Part shown: positions 43,663-52,363 of the stretch, piece after piece
Numbering within the stretch: position 1 is the first letter of the stretch
How the letters are laid out: each line of letters begins with the position of its first letter
Assembly (NCBI GenBank): GCA_034437035.1
Contig: DAOTUI010000042.1
Location: 15,197 to 79,196 of the forward strand
Reading direction: 5' to 3'
DNA length: 64,000 bases
Source: CAKZQX01 sp034437035
GTDB lineage: Bacteria > Chloroflexota > Chloroflexia > Chloroflexales > Chloroflexaceae
Notes under the pieces: model-generated
The model's input: the letters and a program-made list of their open reading frames with translations, nothing else
Databases searched by the model: none
What the model was told of the DNA's origin: nothing
Made by a program: the position numbers and the translations under genes

Positions 43663-46031
43663 TACACAACGAACGACAACCTGCCCCAAATACGCTTGCG
43701 CAAAGCTGCAAAGGGCGCAAAGAACCGCAGATCCTGCGGCGCTTTGCAGCCTGGCGCGCGCCAATGCTACTGCTACTTGCGCGGTACGGGCTCCTGGCGG
43801 TGCTGTTCAGCGTGGCGCTCGTGTTGCGCCTGGTTGTCTGGCAGTGGCGTGAGTTCTACCCGCTGGGCGGCGATGAGCAGGAGTATCTGGGGCAGGCGCT
43901 GACACTGCTGCAGGAGAAGCGTTATGTCGAGTTACGTCTGATGCGCCCGCCGCTCTACGGCCTATTTCTGGCGGGCTCCATCTGGCTGGTTGACTCGCTG
44001 GTGCAGAACCTGCGGCTGCTCCAGGCGGTGATCAGCGCGGCAACGGTAATCCCGGTCTGGCTGCTGACGGCGGAACTGGTCAACTGGTACGATCTCGGAC
44101 GGCGCGCCCGCCAACTGCTGCCCGGTCTGGCGGCGCTGCTCTGCGCAGCCGGCTACACTCTGGCGGCCAATGCCACCGAACTGTTGACCGAGACGCTCTT
44201 CCTCTTTGGGCTGACCACGCTCTTCTGGCTGCTGGTGCGTACGGCGGCCCGCCCGCAGCGCCTGCTCGCGGGCATGGCCGGTGTGATCCTGGGCGCACTC
44301 TGCCTGACGCGCGCGGTCGCGCTGCCGCTGCTGCCCCTGGGCGCGCTCTGGCTGCTACTCGCCACAAAACCGCCACCCGTAAGCACACCCAAACGATCCT
44401 CCTTTCTCGTCTCCCGGTTCTCCGTTCTCAGTTCTTTATTCTTCCTCGGGGGAACCCTGCTGGTCGTGCTGCCCTGGACGGCCCGCAATTATGCGACCTA
44501 TGGCGGGCTGATCCTGATCGATACCACCGGCGCGGAGAATCTCTGGCTGGACAATGATCCCGCCGGGCGCGAGGCGGTGAAGGCGCAACTCTACGCCATG
44601 GGTGAGGATCGGTTGGCGCGGCAGCAACTGGCGACGCAACGCGGGATTGACGTTATCACAAATAATCCGGGGCACTTCGCCGGCAAAGCCTGGAATGAGT
44701 TGCAAGCCTTCTTTGCGCTGGAGTATGCCGACGATATGCGCAATCGCCAGGCAATCTGGATACCGTCCGCCGAGGTCTGGACACGGCTGCTGCTGGGGGA
44801 TGCACTCTGGCTGCTGCTGATCCTGGGGGGGACGATGGGCCTCACCCGCTGCTCAATTGCCGGCTTTTTGACCCGATTGCCAGGGAATACCGGGAGGGAC
44901 GACGGACGCGCAGAAGCGCGTTCCTACCGCAACAGGGTGGGGAAGCCGGATGAGCGGAACTTCCGGCAGAAGGTAGCGGCACGCCTCCGCAATCCGGTCT
45001 GGTTGTTTCTACCGTGGGCATTCTATGTTGTGCTGACGGCCATGCTGTTTCATGTAGAACTGCGCTACCGGCTGCCGCTCTACCCGGTGCTGCTGCCCTA
45101 CACAGCACTGACCCTCGTCCCCCTGGAACGAGTATCGCACAGCGCTAATCGTCGCCGGTTGATCATTTTGCAGTTGCTCCCGGTGCTGCTGATTATCGCT
45201 CTGATGCTGCTGCACCGGCCCTACCCGGCCATGGCCTGGCAACTGGGCTGGAAGCATATCCATCTGGCGCAGGCAGAGCGGGCACTCGTGCGGGGCGATG
45301 CGGCGGCGGCAACGGACGCGGCACAGGCAGCACTGGCCCGCGATCCGGAATCGGTGTCGGCGCGGGTAGCGCTGGCCCGCGCAGCCCAAATGGCGGGTGA
45401 TCCGGATCGAGCCGAGACAATCCTGCGGGAAGCGATTGATATCCTGCCGGCACATCCACAGCCCCATCTGCTGCTGGGCGATCAGTTGCGGCAACAGGGT
45501 GATCCGGCGGCGGCACGCCGGGAGTTGCGCTATGAAACCGCTTCGCTGCAAGACTTGCAGACCTGGGCCTGGCGCTGGTTTACCACGCCCCCCCCGACTG
45601 CCCTCGATATCGGCGGTGGGCTGGACCTGGGAATGATACGCGGCTTCCACGCCCCTGAAGAAGCCGGCCGGCGCTGGACAACGGCAGTTGCACAGGTGCG
45701 CCTGACCGCTCCAGTTGATGCTGATCGATTGGAACTGCGCCTGGCCTCGGGCCGACCGGAGACAGTACCCGCGCCCTGGCTGGAAGTCCGGGTTGCCGGG
45801 CAGTCCCTGGGGCACTTCCGGGTGGCAGCGGGCTGGCGGGACTACACGCTGCTGCTGCCCGCTACACTGCCCGCTGCTGCCACAGATGGAACTTCAACAG
45901 TTGTGATCGAACTGCGCAGCCCGACCTTCACGCCGCGCCGCTATGATCCGGCCGGCACCGATGGGCGTACGCTGGGAGTGATGGTTGATCAGATCCGGCT
46001 GGAGGAGGGCGTATGCGGCGATTGTCGGTGA
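43659..46031 (+). CDS. GT39/PMT-type glycosyltransferase with TPR and beta-sandwich tail
   Basis: 790 residues; the ATG in the ATGA overlap with the previous stop is chosen. Membrane domain begins MLLLLARYGLLAVLFSVALV and has LGGDEQEYLGQALTLLQ and RPPLYGLFLAG. After the membrane part are TPR helices (about 540-630: RALVRGDAAAATDAAQAAL, LRQQGDPAAARREL), the linker TWAWRWFTTPPP and a beta-sandwich beginning GGLDLGMIRGFH and ending DGRTLGVMVDQIRL. One heptamer tract and one 20-bp palindrome are embedded in frame. Same architecture as the neighbours. Confidence 0.8.
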   Translation: MIHNERQPAPNTLAQSCKGRKEPQILRRFAAWRAPMLLLLARYGLLAVLFSVALVLRLVVWQWREFYPLGGDEQEYLGQALTLLQEKRYVELRLMRPPLYGLFLAGSIWLVDSLVQNLRLLQAVISAATVIPVWLLTAELVNWYDLGRRARQLLPGLAALLCAAGYTLAANATELLTETLFLFGLTTLFWLLVRTAARPQRLLAGMAGVILGALCLTRAVALPLLPLGALWLLLATKPPPVSTPKRSSFLVSRFSVLSSLFFLGGTLLVVLPWTARNYATYGGLILIDTTGAENLWLDNDPAGREAVKAQLYAMGEDRLARQQLATQRGIDVITNNPGHFAGKAWNELQAFFALEYADDMRNRQAIWIPSAEVWTRLLLGDALWLLLILGGTMGLTRCSIAGFLTRLPGNTGRDDGRAEARSYRNRVGKPDERNFRQKVAARLRNPVWLFLPWAFYVVLTAMLFHVELRYRLPLYPVLLPYTALTLVPLERVSHSANRRRLIILQLLPVLLIIALMLLHRPYPAMAWQLGWKHIHLAQAERALVRGDAAAATDAAQAALARDPESVSARVALARAAQMAGDPDRAETILREAIDILPAHPQPHLLLGDQLRQQGDPAAARRELRYETASLQDLQTWAWRWFTTPPPTALDIGGGLDLGMIRGFHAPEEAGRRWTTAVAQVRLTAPVDADRLELRLASGRPETVPAPWLEVRVAGQSLGHFRVAAGWRDYTLLLPATLPAAATDGTSTVVIELRSPTFTPRRYDPAGTDGRTLGVMVDQIRLEEGVCGDCR
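44404..44438. repeat. Heptanucleotide repeat inside a glycosyltransferase gene
   Basis: Imperfect units TTTCTCG, TCTCCCG, GTTCTCC, GTTCTCA, GTTCTTT encode SFLVSRFSVLSSLF, almost the same peptide as the tract at 42484, again directly before a membrane helix. Confidence 0.75.
44904..44923. repeat. 20-bp palindrome, in frame (copy 3)
   Basis: GGACGC, loop GCAGAAGC, GCGTTC with the same CTACCG flank as copy 1. Reads as DGRAEARSY in a hydrophilic loop. Confidence 0.65.
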
Positions 46032-48262
46032 TTTTCCGCATGCCCTACGCGCTGCTGCTGGTGCTGCTGCCGGCGCTGGCGCTCCGGCTGGCGCTCTGGT
46101 CGCAGCCGCTGCACCAGCCTGCCAATGACGAGGTTGAGTATATCACCGTGGCCTACGATCTGCTGGCCGGGCGGGGCTGGGAGTTCTACACGAGCTACCA
46201 CTGGCTGCGCGCGCCGCTCTATCCGCTCTGGCTGGCGGGGTCACTCTGGCTGGCGCGGGGCAACCTCTACCTGGCCGCGCTGCCCAATCTGCTGCTGAGT
46301 GTTGTTAATGTCTATCTGATCTATCGGTTGACGCGGGAGTTGATCCTGGCGTTTCAACCGCCCACACCAACGGCGCAACGCACAGTGCATACTGCTGCCC
46401 TGCTAGCGGCCCTCGGCGCAGCGCTGCTGTTTACCTTCAACACCTTTGCCGGCCTCTACATGAGCGAGACGCTGTTCACGTTTTGCTTTACCGCCACGCT
46501 GGTTGCCCTGATACGCTGGAAGCGACAGAGCGCAGAGCGCAGAGCGCAGAGCGCAGAGCGCAGAGCGCAGAAGCGGGGGCTGCTGGTGCCGGCGGGCATA
46601 TTGATGGGGATGGCAATTCTGACGCGCTCGCTGCCGCTGCTATTCATGCCGGTGGTACTGCTCTGGATTATGCTGCCGCCGGGCGGAACAACTGACGGGG
46701 AGGCACAGCCGGTGACGGTGCGACAACGCATCGCCGGGCTGTTTCGCCGCAACACGCTGCTTAACGCGCTGATCTTCGGGGTTGCGGTGGCGCTGCCGAT
46801 TGCGCCCTGGACGCTGCGCAACTGCCTGGCCTATGAACAGTGCGTGCTGGTCGAGACCGGGCTCTCCTACAATCTCTGGGCGTTTAACGAGCCACGCGAA
46901 GATCAGGCGACGATCTTCAGGACGCTGGAACAGATTCCCGATCCGACCGTGCGCGCAGCCGAGGCGACCGAACGCGGGCTGGAGCGGCTGCGCGAAGACC
47001 CGGCCATTCTCCTGCGCAAACTCTGGCCGAACTGGGTGCATCTCTGGCGCGTTAAGATTATTCAGGACCGCTTCCTGCTGGCGGACTACTCCTCTGACCC
47101 GCCGCCGCTGGTGTTTCTGGCTAGTCTGCTGCTGGATGATCTGCTCTATGTCGTCATCCTGGTGGCGGGGGTGATTGGGATCAGTCGGGCGCTGGCACAA
47201 CGGCAACTGGTGGCGCTGCTCCCGGCACTCTGGATCGCCTATGTGATCGCCATTACCCTGCTGACCCATGGCGAGGCGCGCTACCGCCACTTTGTCTTCC
47301 CGGTTTTGCTGCCGTTTGCCGCGCTTCAGATAACACATTTGAGGACGCAGTTTGCGGGAACGAAGCAACCGCCGGCGTTCATCCCCCGACTGCCGGCACC
47401 GCTGCTGGTCGGACTGCTGCTCTACACCTTTGTGATCAGCTATCCCTGGCAGTGGGCGGTGGAGGGAGCAGCGCGCAGCACGCATCGGCTGGTGGGCAAT
47501 ATCGCGCTGAGCCGGGGCGACCTGGATGCGGCCGCCGCGGCTTACAAACGGGCACTTGCAGCCGACTCCACCCCGGATGGCTGGATTGCGCTGGGCGATG
47601 TGCGCCGCCGGCAAGGTGATCCGGCCGGCGCGGAAGTAGCTTACCGGCGAGCCTGGCGCAACGAACTGGACCATATCGCCGCCAGCGCGCGCCTGGGCGA
47701 TCTACTGCGCGAACAGGGCCGCGATGCCGCCGCACGGGAGGCTTTTATCGGGCGATATGTCGATGAACAGGATGTTGTCGATTGGAGCTGGACCTATCTC
47801 GATCCGGTGCCGACGGCCCGGATTGAGGTGGGCGAGGGACTGGATTTTGGCTATGTCGGTGGGGTCTACCCGGCGGAGTTTCTGCAAGATGCGCGGGTGC
47901 GCTGGACGACCGGGCATGCCCGGTTTCGCCTGGCGCTACCGGCGGCGACAGCATCAATCGATCAGCCGGTGCTGCTGCAGGTGCGGCTGGCAGCGCCGCG
48001 CCCCGACAACACCCCGGTTAGGGTGCAGATCTGTGTGGCGGATTCCTGCCGGCCGGTGACACTGGATGCCGGCTGGCAGCGCATCACGCTGCGCCTGCCC
48101 CCGGCGAATACGACCCGGCGGGTGGTTGAACTGCACAGCCCGACGTTTACGGCTCCCGATGGCCGCGAACTGGGGGTACTGGTAGACTGGGTTGCGCTGG
48201 ATCGGGGAGTACCGGTTTCAAAAGAGACACGGACGCGCACAAGCGCATCCGTGCCCCAATAA
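46013..48262 (+). CDS. GT39/PMT-type glycosyltransferase with TPR and beta-sandwich tail
   Basis: 749 residues; strong GGAGGAGGG upstream of the ATG, which overlaps the previous gene by 19 bases. Motifs are PANDEVEYITVAYDLLAGRG and RAPLYPLWLAGSL. TPR-like helices at about 490-580 (ALSRGDLDAAAAAYKRAL, GDVRRRQGDPAGAEVAYRR), linker DWSWTYLDPVP, then the beta-sandwich GEGLDFGYVGGVYPAEF to DGRELGVLVDWVAL. Perfect heptamer repeats at 46528-46569 encode two SAERRAQ units. The last codons before the stop come from a 20-bp palindrome (48231). Confidence 0.8.
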   Translation: MRRLSVIFRMPYALLLVLLPALALRLALWSQPLHQPANDEVEYITVAYDLLAGRGWEFYTSYHWLRAPLYPLWLAGSLWLARGNLYLAALPNLLLSVVNVYLIYRLTRELILAFQPPTPTAQRTVHTAALLAALGAALLFTFNTFAGLYMSETLFTFCFTATLVALIRWKRQSAERRAQSAERRAQKRGLLVPAGILMGMAILTRSLPLLFMPVVLLWIMLPPGGTTDGEAQPVTVRQRIAGLFRRNTLLNALIFGVAVALPIAPWTLRNCLAYEQCVLVETGLSYNLWAFNEPREDQATIFRTLEQIPDPTVRAAEATERGLERLREDPAILLRKLWPNWVHLWRVKIIQDRFLLADYSSDPPPLVFLASLLLDDLLYVVILVAGVIGISRALAQRQLVALLPALWIAYVIAITLLTHGEARYRHFVFPVLLPFAALQITHLRTQFAGTKQPPAFIPRLPAPLLVGLLLYTFVISYPWQWAVEGAARSTHRLVGNIALSRGDLDAAAAAYKRALAADSTPDGWIALGDVRRRQGDPAGAEVAYRRAWRNELDHIAASARLGDLLREQGRDAAAREAFIGRYVDEQDVVDWSWTYLDPVPTARIEVGEGLDFGYVGGVYPAEFLQDARVRWTTGHARFRLALPAATASIDQPVLLQVRLAAPRPDNTPVRVQICVADSCRPVTLDAGWQRITLRLPPANTTRRVVELHSPTFTAPDGRELGVLVDWVALDRGVPVSKETRTRTSASVPQ
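46528..46569. repeat. Six perfect GAGCGCA repeats inside a glycosyltransferase gene
   Basis: Six identical 7-base units (42 bases) in frame, giving SAERRAQ twice in the loop after a membrane helix. Gain or loss of one or two units would shift the frame early in the gene (about codon 173). Confidence 0.97.
48231..48250. repeat. 20-bp palindrome at the 3' end of a glycosyltransferase gene (copy 4)
   Basis: GGACGC, loop GCACAAGC, GCATCC; flanks CAC and GTG extend the symmetry. It encodes the final RTRTSAS residues, 9 bases before the stop codon. Confidence 0.65.
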
Positions 48263-48280
48263 TTCCCACACCCATTACGC

Positions 48281-48300
48281 GGACGCGCAGAAGCACGTCC
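48281..48300. repeat. 20-bp palindrome in the convergent gap (copy 5)
   Basis: GGACGC, loop GCAGAAGC, ACGTCC, 30 bases after copy 4. Lies between two convergent genes and could act as a terminator for either. Confidence 0.6.
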
Positions 48301-48312
48301 CTCCACCATTCG

Positions 48313-49362
48313 TTACGCAATCAGATGCGCGTCCAGGTTGCCCAGGAAGCGCTGCGCCTGCTGCGCGCCGTCGGCGATCAGGTCGTCGATAAAGTCGTCC
48401 CCTCGATCCATCTTGGAACTCTCGTCCAGGCTGCGCCGCAGCTCCTCGCTCATAAACAGCCGCCGCAGGACGACGGGCTGCATTCCATTGCCGTTTGACT
48501 GCGCGCCGTCGGTGTGAGTTTTGACCCACTGGTTGCGCGCCTGGATGAACCGGATCTCATGGTTGAGCGAGAGATTCCCCATCATCTCATTATGCCGGTC
48601 AGCAATGTCTTCGGACGAGTCGGGCACCTCGGCGCGTGTCTGCGGGTTGATCTGAATAATCCAGATCTCGTCGGGTCGATTATCGGGCGAAAACTCCTCG
48701 ACAAAGTTTGCCAGGGGCGGGTTCTGCGAGAAGAGCCCGTCCCAGTAGGCACCGCCGTTGGTATACACCGCTTTAAACACACTGGGAATCGCCGCCGAAG
48801 CCTGCACCGCCTCAACCGTAATCTCGTCCTGGTGTGAGTCAAACGCCTTGAAATCCCCATTCAGCACATTCGCCGCACCCAGCAACAGCCGGGGACTGGA
48901 CGGCCCGATCAGGTCGCCAAGTTCATCGAACGCTACATACTTTTCGAGCAGTTCCTGAAAATCGGTAAACTCATCCCGGGGCGAGAGTTCTTGCAGCATA
49001 TCCTGCATCCAGGACATCACCTGGTTGGAGGGGCTGATCGCTACACTGGGTAGATAGCCGCGCCCCTGCAGGCGCATCAGTCCCACGACGCCTCGATTGA
49101 AGGCTTTCTCCCAGAGCTTATTGGTCGCATTATCCTGCCAGAACTCCACCAGACGGCGGGGAGCCTGGTCGCTGTCCGGATCTTTGAGGAGTCCATACCA
49201 ACCGAGCAGCGCGCAGATCGCGCCGCCGGATGTGCCACTCAGCCCAACGATCCGGTACTCCTGATGTACTTGTTCCTTCAACATCTGCTTGAGCACGCCG
49301 GCCGTAAACGCGGTATGGCTACCGCCGCCCTGGCAGGCGATGGCAATGTGCGGAGTTGTCAC
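48313..49362 (-). CDS. Patatin-like phospholipase
   Basis: 349 residues. Serine lipase with a Ser-Asp dyad: oxyanion loop CQGGGSHTAFTAG, nucleophile elbow GLSGTSGG and the aspartate in DGLFSQNPP. No signal peptide, so probably cytosolic or peripheral. Start is GTG 49362, with GGGAAAGGAT about 8 bases upstream; the longer frame to 49557 only reads through repeat copy D. It would hydrolyse acyl chains from glycerolipids; exact substrate unknown. Confidence 0.88.
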   Translation of the reverse strand: MTTPHIAIACQGGGSHTAFTAGVLKQMLKEQVHQEYRIVGLSGTSGGAICALLGWYGLLKDPDSDQAPRRLVEFWQDNATNKLWEKAFNRGVVGLMRLQGRGYLPSVAISPSNQVMSWMQDMLQELSPRDEFTDFQELLEKYVAFDELGDLIGPSSPRLLLGAANVLNGDFKAFDSHQDEITVEAVQASAAIPSVFKAVYTNGGAYWDGLFSQNPPLANFVEEFSPDNRPDEIWIIQINPQTRAEVPDSSEDIADRHNEMMGNLSLNHEIRFIQARNQWVKTHTDGAQSNGNGMQPVVLRRLFMSEELRRSLDESSKMDRGDDFIDDLIADGAQQAQRFLGNLDAHLIA

Positions 49363-49394
49363 AGTCGGATATCCTTTCCCTGTCTTCTCATTGA

Positions 49395-49590
49395 CACGCT
49401 TTACGCGGTGGGTGTGCAAACGGGACGTTTCATGCTGGTAAAGGCACGATTCGCCTGCGGCAGCATGGTACTTTTTATTCTTTTTCACAAAAAAAAATTC
49501 ACAAAGTGATTTTTTTGTGAAAAAGAATGCGTTGCTTTCGCTCTGCCAGCGGCACAATGTTCTTCTGGGTTAGGAAACACGTAACGCGTG
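49395..49590 (-). mobile_element. Palindromic MITE-like element, copy D (196 bp)
   Basis: Ends CACGCTTTACGCGGT (49395-49409) and AACACGTAACGCGTG (49576-49590); flanked by TCATTGA and TCATTAA (6 of 7 identical). Reverse orientation: TCGCCTGCGGCAG comes first. The central hairpin (about 49477-49528) has the conserved TCTTTTTCAC base, an A-tract of 9 opposite a T-tract of 7 (3-base bulge) and an AAA loop. It lies 32 bases upstream of the patatin gene start. Confidence 0.75.
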
Positions 49591-49592
49591 TC

Positions 49593-49744
49593 ATTAACTC
49601 ACAAACGGCATATGCTGCCATAGCTTGTGTGACGACAGCGTCAGACCCGACCCGGATCAGCAGTGACCGGGCCGCAGGATGGACAATGTAATGAGACACC
49701 TCCGGGCTTTGTGATAACTATCGCAATATCTGTGCCATAATAAA
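49593..49744. other. Gap between repeat copy D and a heptamer tract
   Basis: No gene. It must hold the promoter of the channel gene and perhaps that of the patatin gene, but no well-spaced promoter boxes stand out. Confidence 0.3.
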
Positions 49745-49857
49745 GAACTGAGAACTGAGAACCTGAGAACTGAGAGCGCAGAGCGTAGAGCGCAGAAACC
49801 AGCCGAGTGGTTCCTGGTTCCCGGTTCTCGGTTCTCTCGCCTGGTTCCTGGTTCTCA
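49745..49857. repeat. Composite heptanucleotide repeat region
   Basis: First half: GAACTGA and GAGCGCA/GAGCGTA units (49745-49796). Second half: TGGTTCC and CGGTTCT units (49808-49857), roughly complementary to the first. The two halves could fold on each other. They lie in the leader of the channel gene. Confidence 0.8.
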
Positions 49858-49932
49858 ACTCCTTACCTGGCATAGATGTTGCTGGTCATACTCTCTGGTA
49901 ACTCTGGAGTTTTACGGTTGAGGAAACGTGCA

Positions 49933-51651
49933 ATGTATATACGACTGCTATGCAGTATCGGAATAGTATTCGTTCTACTAACGGGGATTAGCCTGCCCGC
50001 CCAGGCCCAGGAAAACCGCCCTCCCGCAACCTGGGAAGGCGCAGATACCACCGTCCAGGGAGTCTACTTTGAGCGAGAGGAGTTGAACGCGGGACTGCCG
50101 GAGCAAGGCGTTGCCGACGAGCTACGGACGCCGCAGGCTGCGCTGGAGTATTTCATCAGAGCCGCGCGGCAGGAACATTTCGCGGCGGCGGGGTACACGC
50201 TCAACCTCAACCTATTGCCGCTGGAGCAGCAGGCCGAACGCGCGCCCGAGCTGGCCCGCCGGCTCTACTATATCTTGCAGCAGCATACGTTGATCGACTG
50301 GGACGAACTCCCTGACCGTCCCGACGGCCAGATCGACGATCTGTCGGTCGAGCCGCAGGAAACTGTCGGACAGCCCCGACGGAGTATTCGCCTGGGATCG
50401 ATTGGCCTGGATGGTCGCACTGTGCCGGTGCGGGTGCAGCGCATCAAAGTCGGCGATAATCGGCCGGTCTGGGTCTTCTCGGCCAATACGGTTGAGAATA
50501 TTACCCCATTGTATGAACAGTATGGCCCCGGCTTTCTCGCCGAGCAGATACCCCACTGGTTACGGGGAAGAGTGGCGGGCAATATTGAGTACTGGGAGTG
50601 GCTTATGATCCTGGTCTTGATCACACTGAGTAGCGGTATCGGCCGGTTCCTCCATCAGGTCTTGAACCGGGCCTTCCGCCACTCGCCGAATCTCTGGCTG
50701 CGCGGGGTGACGGATACGCTGGCAACTCCGCTGGCGGTGCTGATCGGGCTGCTCTGGCTGTACGGGTCAATCCGAACGCTGCTGCAGTTGACCGGACCAG
50801 TTATCCGCTGGTTTGATTTTACAACCTTGCTACTGGTGATTATTGCAGGAACATGGCTCAGCATGCGGCTTATCAAGTTTATCGCCGACTATGTAGCCGA
50901 GAGCTATGTGCAGCGGGAGACGGATATCAACCAGGACCGCGCCCGCGAGTGGTCAACCTACCTCTTTGTGTTGCGGCGCGTCCTGCTCTTTGGCGCATTA
51001 TTAATTGGTATGACGGTGGTGTTAAACTATGTTGGAGTTTTTGAGCGACTGGGGTTATCCTTCCTGGCCTCCGCGGGATTGCTCAGCGTAATCTTTGGCG
51101 TGGCGGCGCAACGCGTGCTGGGGGATCTGGTTGCCGGCATGCAGATCGGCCTGACCCAACCCGTGCGCGTCGGCGACTATGTGGTCTTTGAGGGGGAGTG
51201 GGGCATGGTTGAGCGGATCACCTTTACCTACCTCACCATTCGAACCTGGGACGAACGGCGGGTGGTGGTGCCGCTCCAATATTTTATGAGCCACCCGGTG
51301 CAAAACCTGACGAAGACCAGTACACAACTGATTAAACCGATCCATCTCTATCTGGATTACCAGACCGATGTAGAGCAGATCCGCCGCAAGTTCCAGGAAC
51401 TGGTTAAGGAAGATGAAGACTGGGACGGCGTATGGTCCGAGGTGTATGTCACCGAGATTCAGGCGGAGACGCTGGAGATCCGCGCCTTGTGCAGCGCACG
51501 CGATCCGCTTACCGCCTGGTATCTACGCTTCCGGCTCAGCGAGAAGCTGATGGCCTTTGTACGCGAACTGGATGCCGGCGCATACCTGCCCCAGCAGCGC
51601 CTGCTTGTCCGGCAGGATGGGCAGTACCGGCAGGATGGGGTAGTGCGGTAG
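49933..51651 (+). CDS. MscS-family mechanosensitive ion channel with signal peptide
   Basis: 572 residues. GAGGAAA precedes ATG 49933, giving a signal peptide (MYIRLLCSIGIVFVLL, cleavage likely after AQA) and an extracytoplasmic domain of about 190 residues. Then come four membrane segments and the MscS core: pore helix SFLASAGLLSVIFGVAAQRV, beta domain VGDYVVFEGEWGMVERI, and VPLQYFMSHPVQN, followed by the C-terminal alpha/beta domain. It releases solutes on hypo-osmotic shock. The large N-terminal domain is extra compared with small MscS. Confidence 0.9.
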   Translation: MYIRLLCSIGIVFVLLTGISLPAQAQENRPPATWEGADTTVQGVYFEREELNAGLPEQGVADELRTPQAALEYFIRAARQEHFAAAGYTLNLNLLPLEQQAERAPELARRLYYILQQHTLIDWDELPDRPDGQIDDLSVEPQETVGQPRRSIRLGSIGLDGRTVPVRVQRIKVGDNRPVWVFSANTVENITPLYEQYGPGFLAEQIPHWLRGRVAGNIEYWEWLMILVLITLSSGIGRFLHQVLNRAFRHSPNLWLRGVTDTLATPLAVLIGLLWLYGSIRTLLQLTGPVIRWFDFTTLLLVIIAGTWLSMRLIKFIADYVAESYVQRETDINQDRAREWSTYLFVLRRVLLFGALLIGMTVVLNYVGVFERLGLSFLASAGLLSVIFGVAAQRVLGDLVAGMQIGLTQPVRVGDYVVFEGEWGMVERITFTYLTIRTWDERRVVVPLQYFMSHPVQNLTKTSTQLIKPIHLYLDYQTDVEQIRRKFQELVKEDEDWDGVWSEVYVTEIQAETLEIRALCSARDPLTAWYLRFRLSEKLMAFVRELDAGAYLPQQRLLVRQDGQYRQDGVVR

Positions 51652-51749
51652 CATAGGCTGGTCTTTAGGATGCTACCAGAAGCAATATTCCCTACTGGGT
51701 CAATGACCGCGTTAAGATGTGCGAATCAGATGCGTGGCTGGAGGATCAG

Positions 51750-52214
51750 ATGCAACACACGCTCGTCGCAGGGGATTTGTTGGAACAACCCGTCGAAGCA
51801 ATTGTCAATCCCTGGAACCAGAATATCCTGCCCTGGTGGTTACTCATGCCCCATGGTGTGTCTGGCGCAATTAAAAAACGGGGTGGGTTGCAACCTTTTC
51901 GTGAACTGGCACAACAGGGTAGGCTGGTCCTGGGCAGCGCCGTCTACACCTCAGCCGGGGAACTTCCCTACAAATATATCATCCATGTGGTGAGCATCAA
52001 TGTGTTGGGAAATACTTCGGCCGCAACAATTCGCGTCTGTGTCACAAATGCGCTCCAGGTAGCATTATCACTCGACATAGGTTCGGTCGCCTTTCCGATT
52101 ATTGGAGCAGGTTCAGCCGGGTACAATCCCTCCCAGGCTGAACAAATTATGGTAGAAACAATCCAGACAACACCGGGCGACCTGGCAGTATACATGGTGC
52201 GCTTCAAACAGTAA
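51750..52214 (+). CDS. Macro-domain protein
   Basis: 154 residues. ADP-ribose or ADP-ribosyl-binding fold with AGDLLEQPVEAIVNPWN, MPHGVSGAIKKRGG, GSAVYTSAGELPYKYIIHVV and PIIGAGSAGY. GGAGG six bases upstream favours 51750 over 51717. The usual asparagine of the VNAANS motif is present as VNPWNQN. It may remove ADP-ribose from proteins or bind O-acetyl-ADP-ribose; context gives no further clue. TGACCGCGTTAAG near 51703 weakly resembles an end of the MITE-like family. Confidence 0.82.
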   Translation: MQHTLVAGDLLEQPVEAIVNPWNQNILPWWLLMPHGVSGAIKKRGGLQPFRELAQQGRLVLGSAVYTSAGELPYKYIIHVVSINVLGNTSAATIRVCVTNALQVALSLDIGSVAFPIIGAGSAGYNPSQAEQIMVETIQTTPGDLAVYMVRFKQ

Positions 52215-52363
52215 CATAACCAAACCTTTTACTTTTCAGGGATACGCTCCCGGTAACAGTGGCACACTCTTTGCTTTTACGGCGTATCGCGGAAATATCA
52301 GACCAGGTGTCAGCGGTTGACATATCTGGTTTGCCGCATTCGTTGGAAAGGAAGGGGAAGACT

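Noticed and set aside
49363..49557. N-terminal extension of the patatin-like protein by 65 residues
   Set aside because: The extension is a translation of repeat copy D (hairpin-derived Phe/Lys-rich codons), and the GTG at 49362 has a good ribosome binding site.
51660..51720. Eighth copy of the MITE-like family before the macro-domain gene
   Set aside because: Only one short stretch (TGACCGCGTTAAG) resembles an end; no partner end or inner repeat was found.
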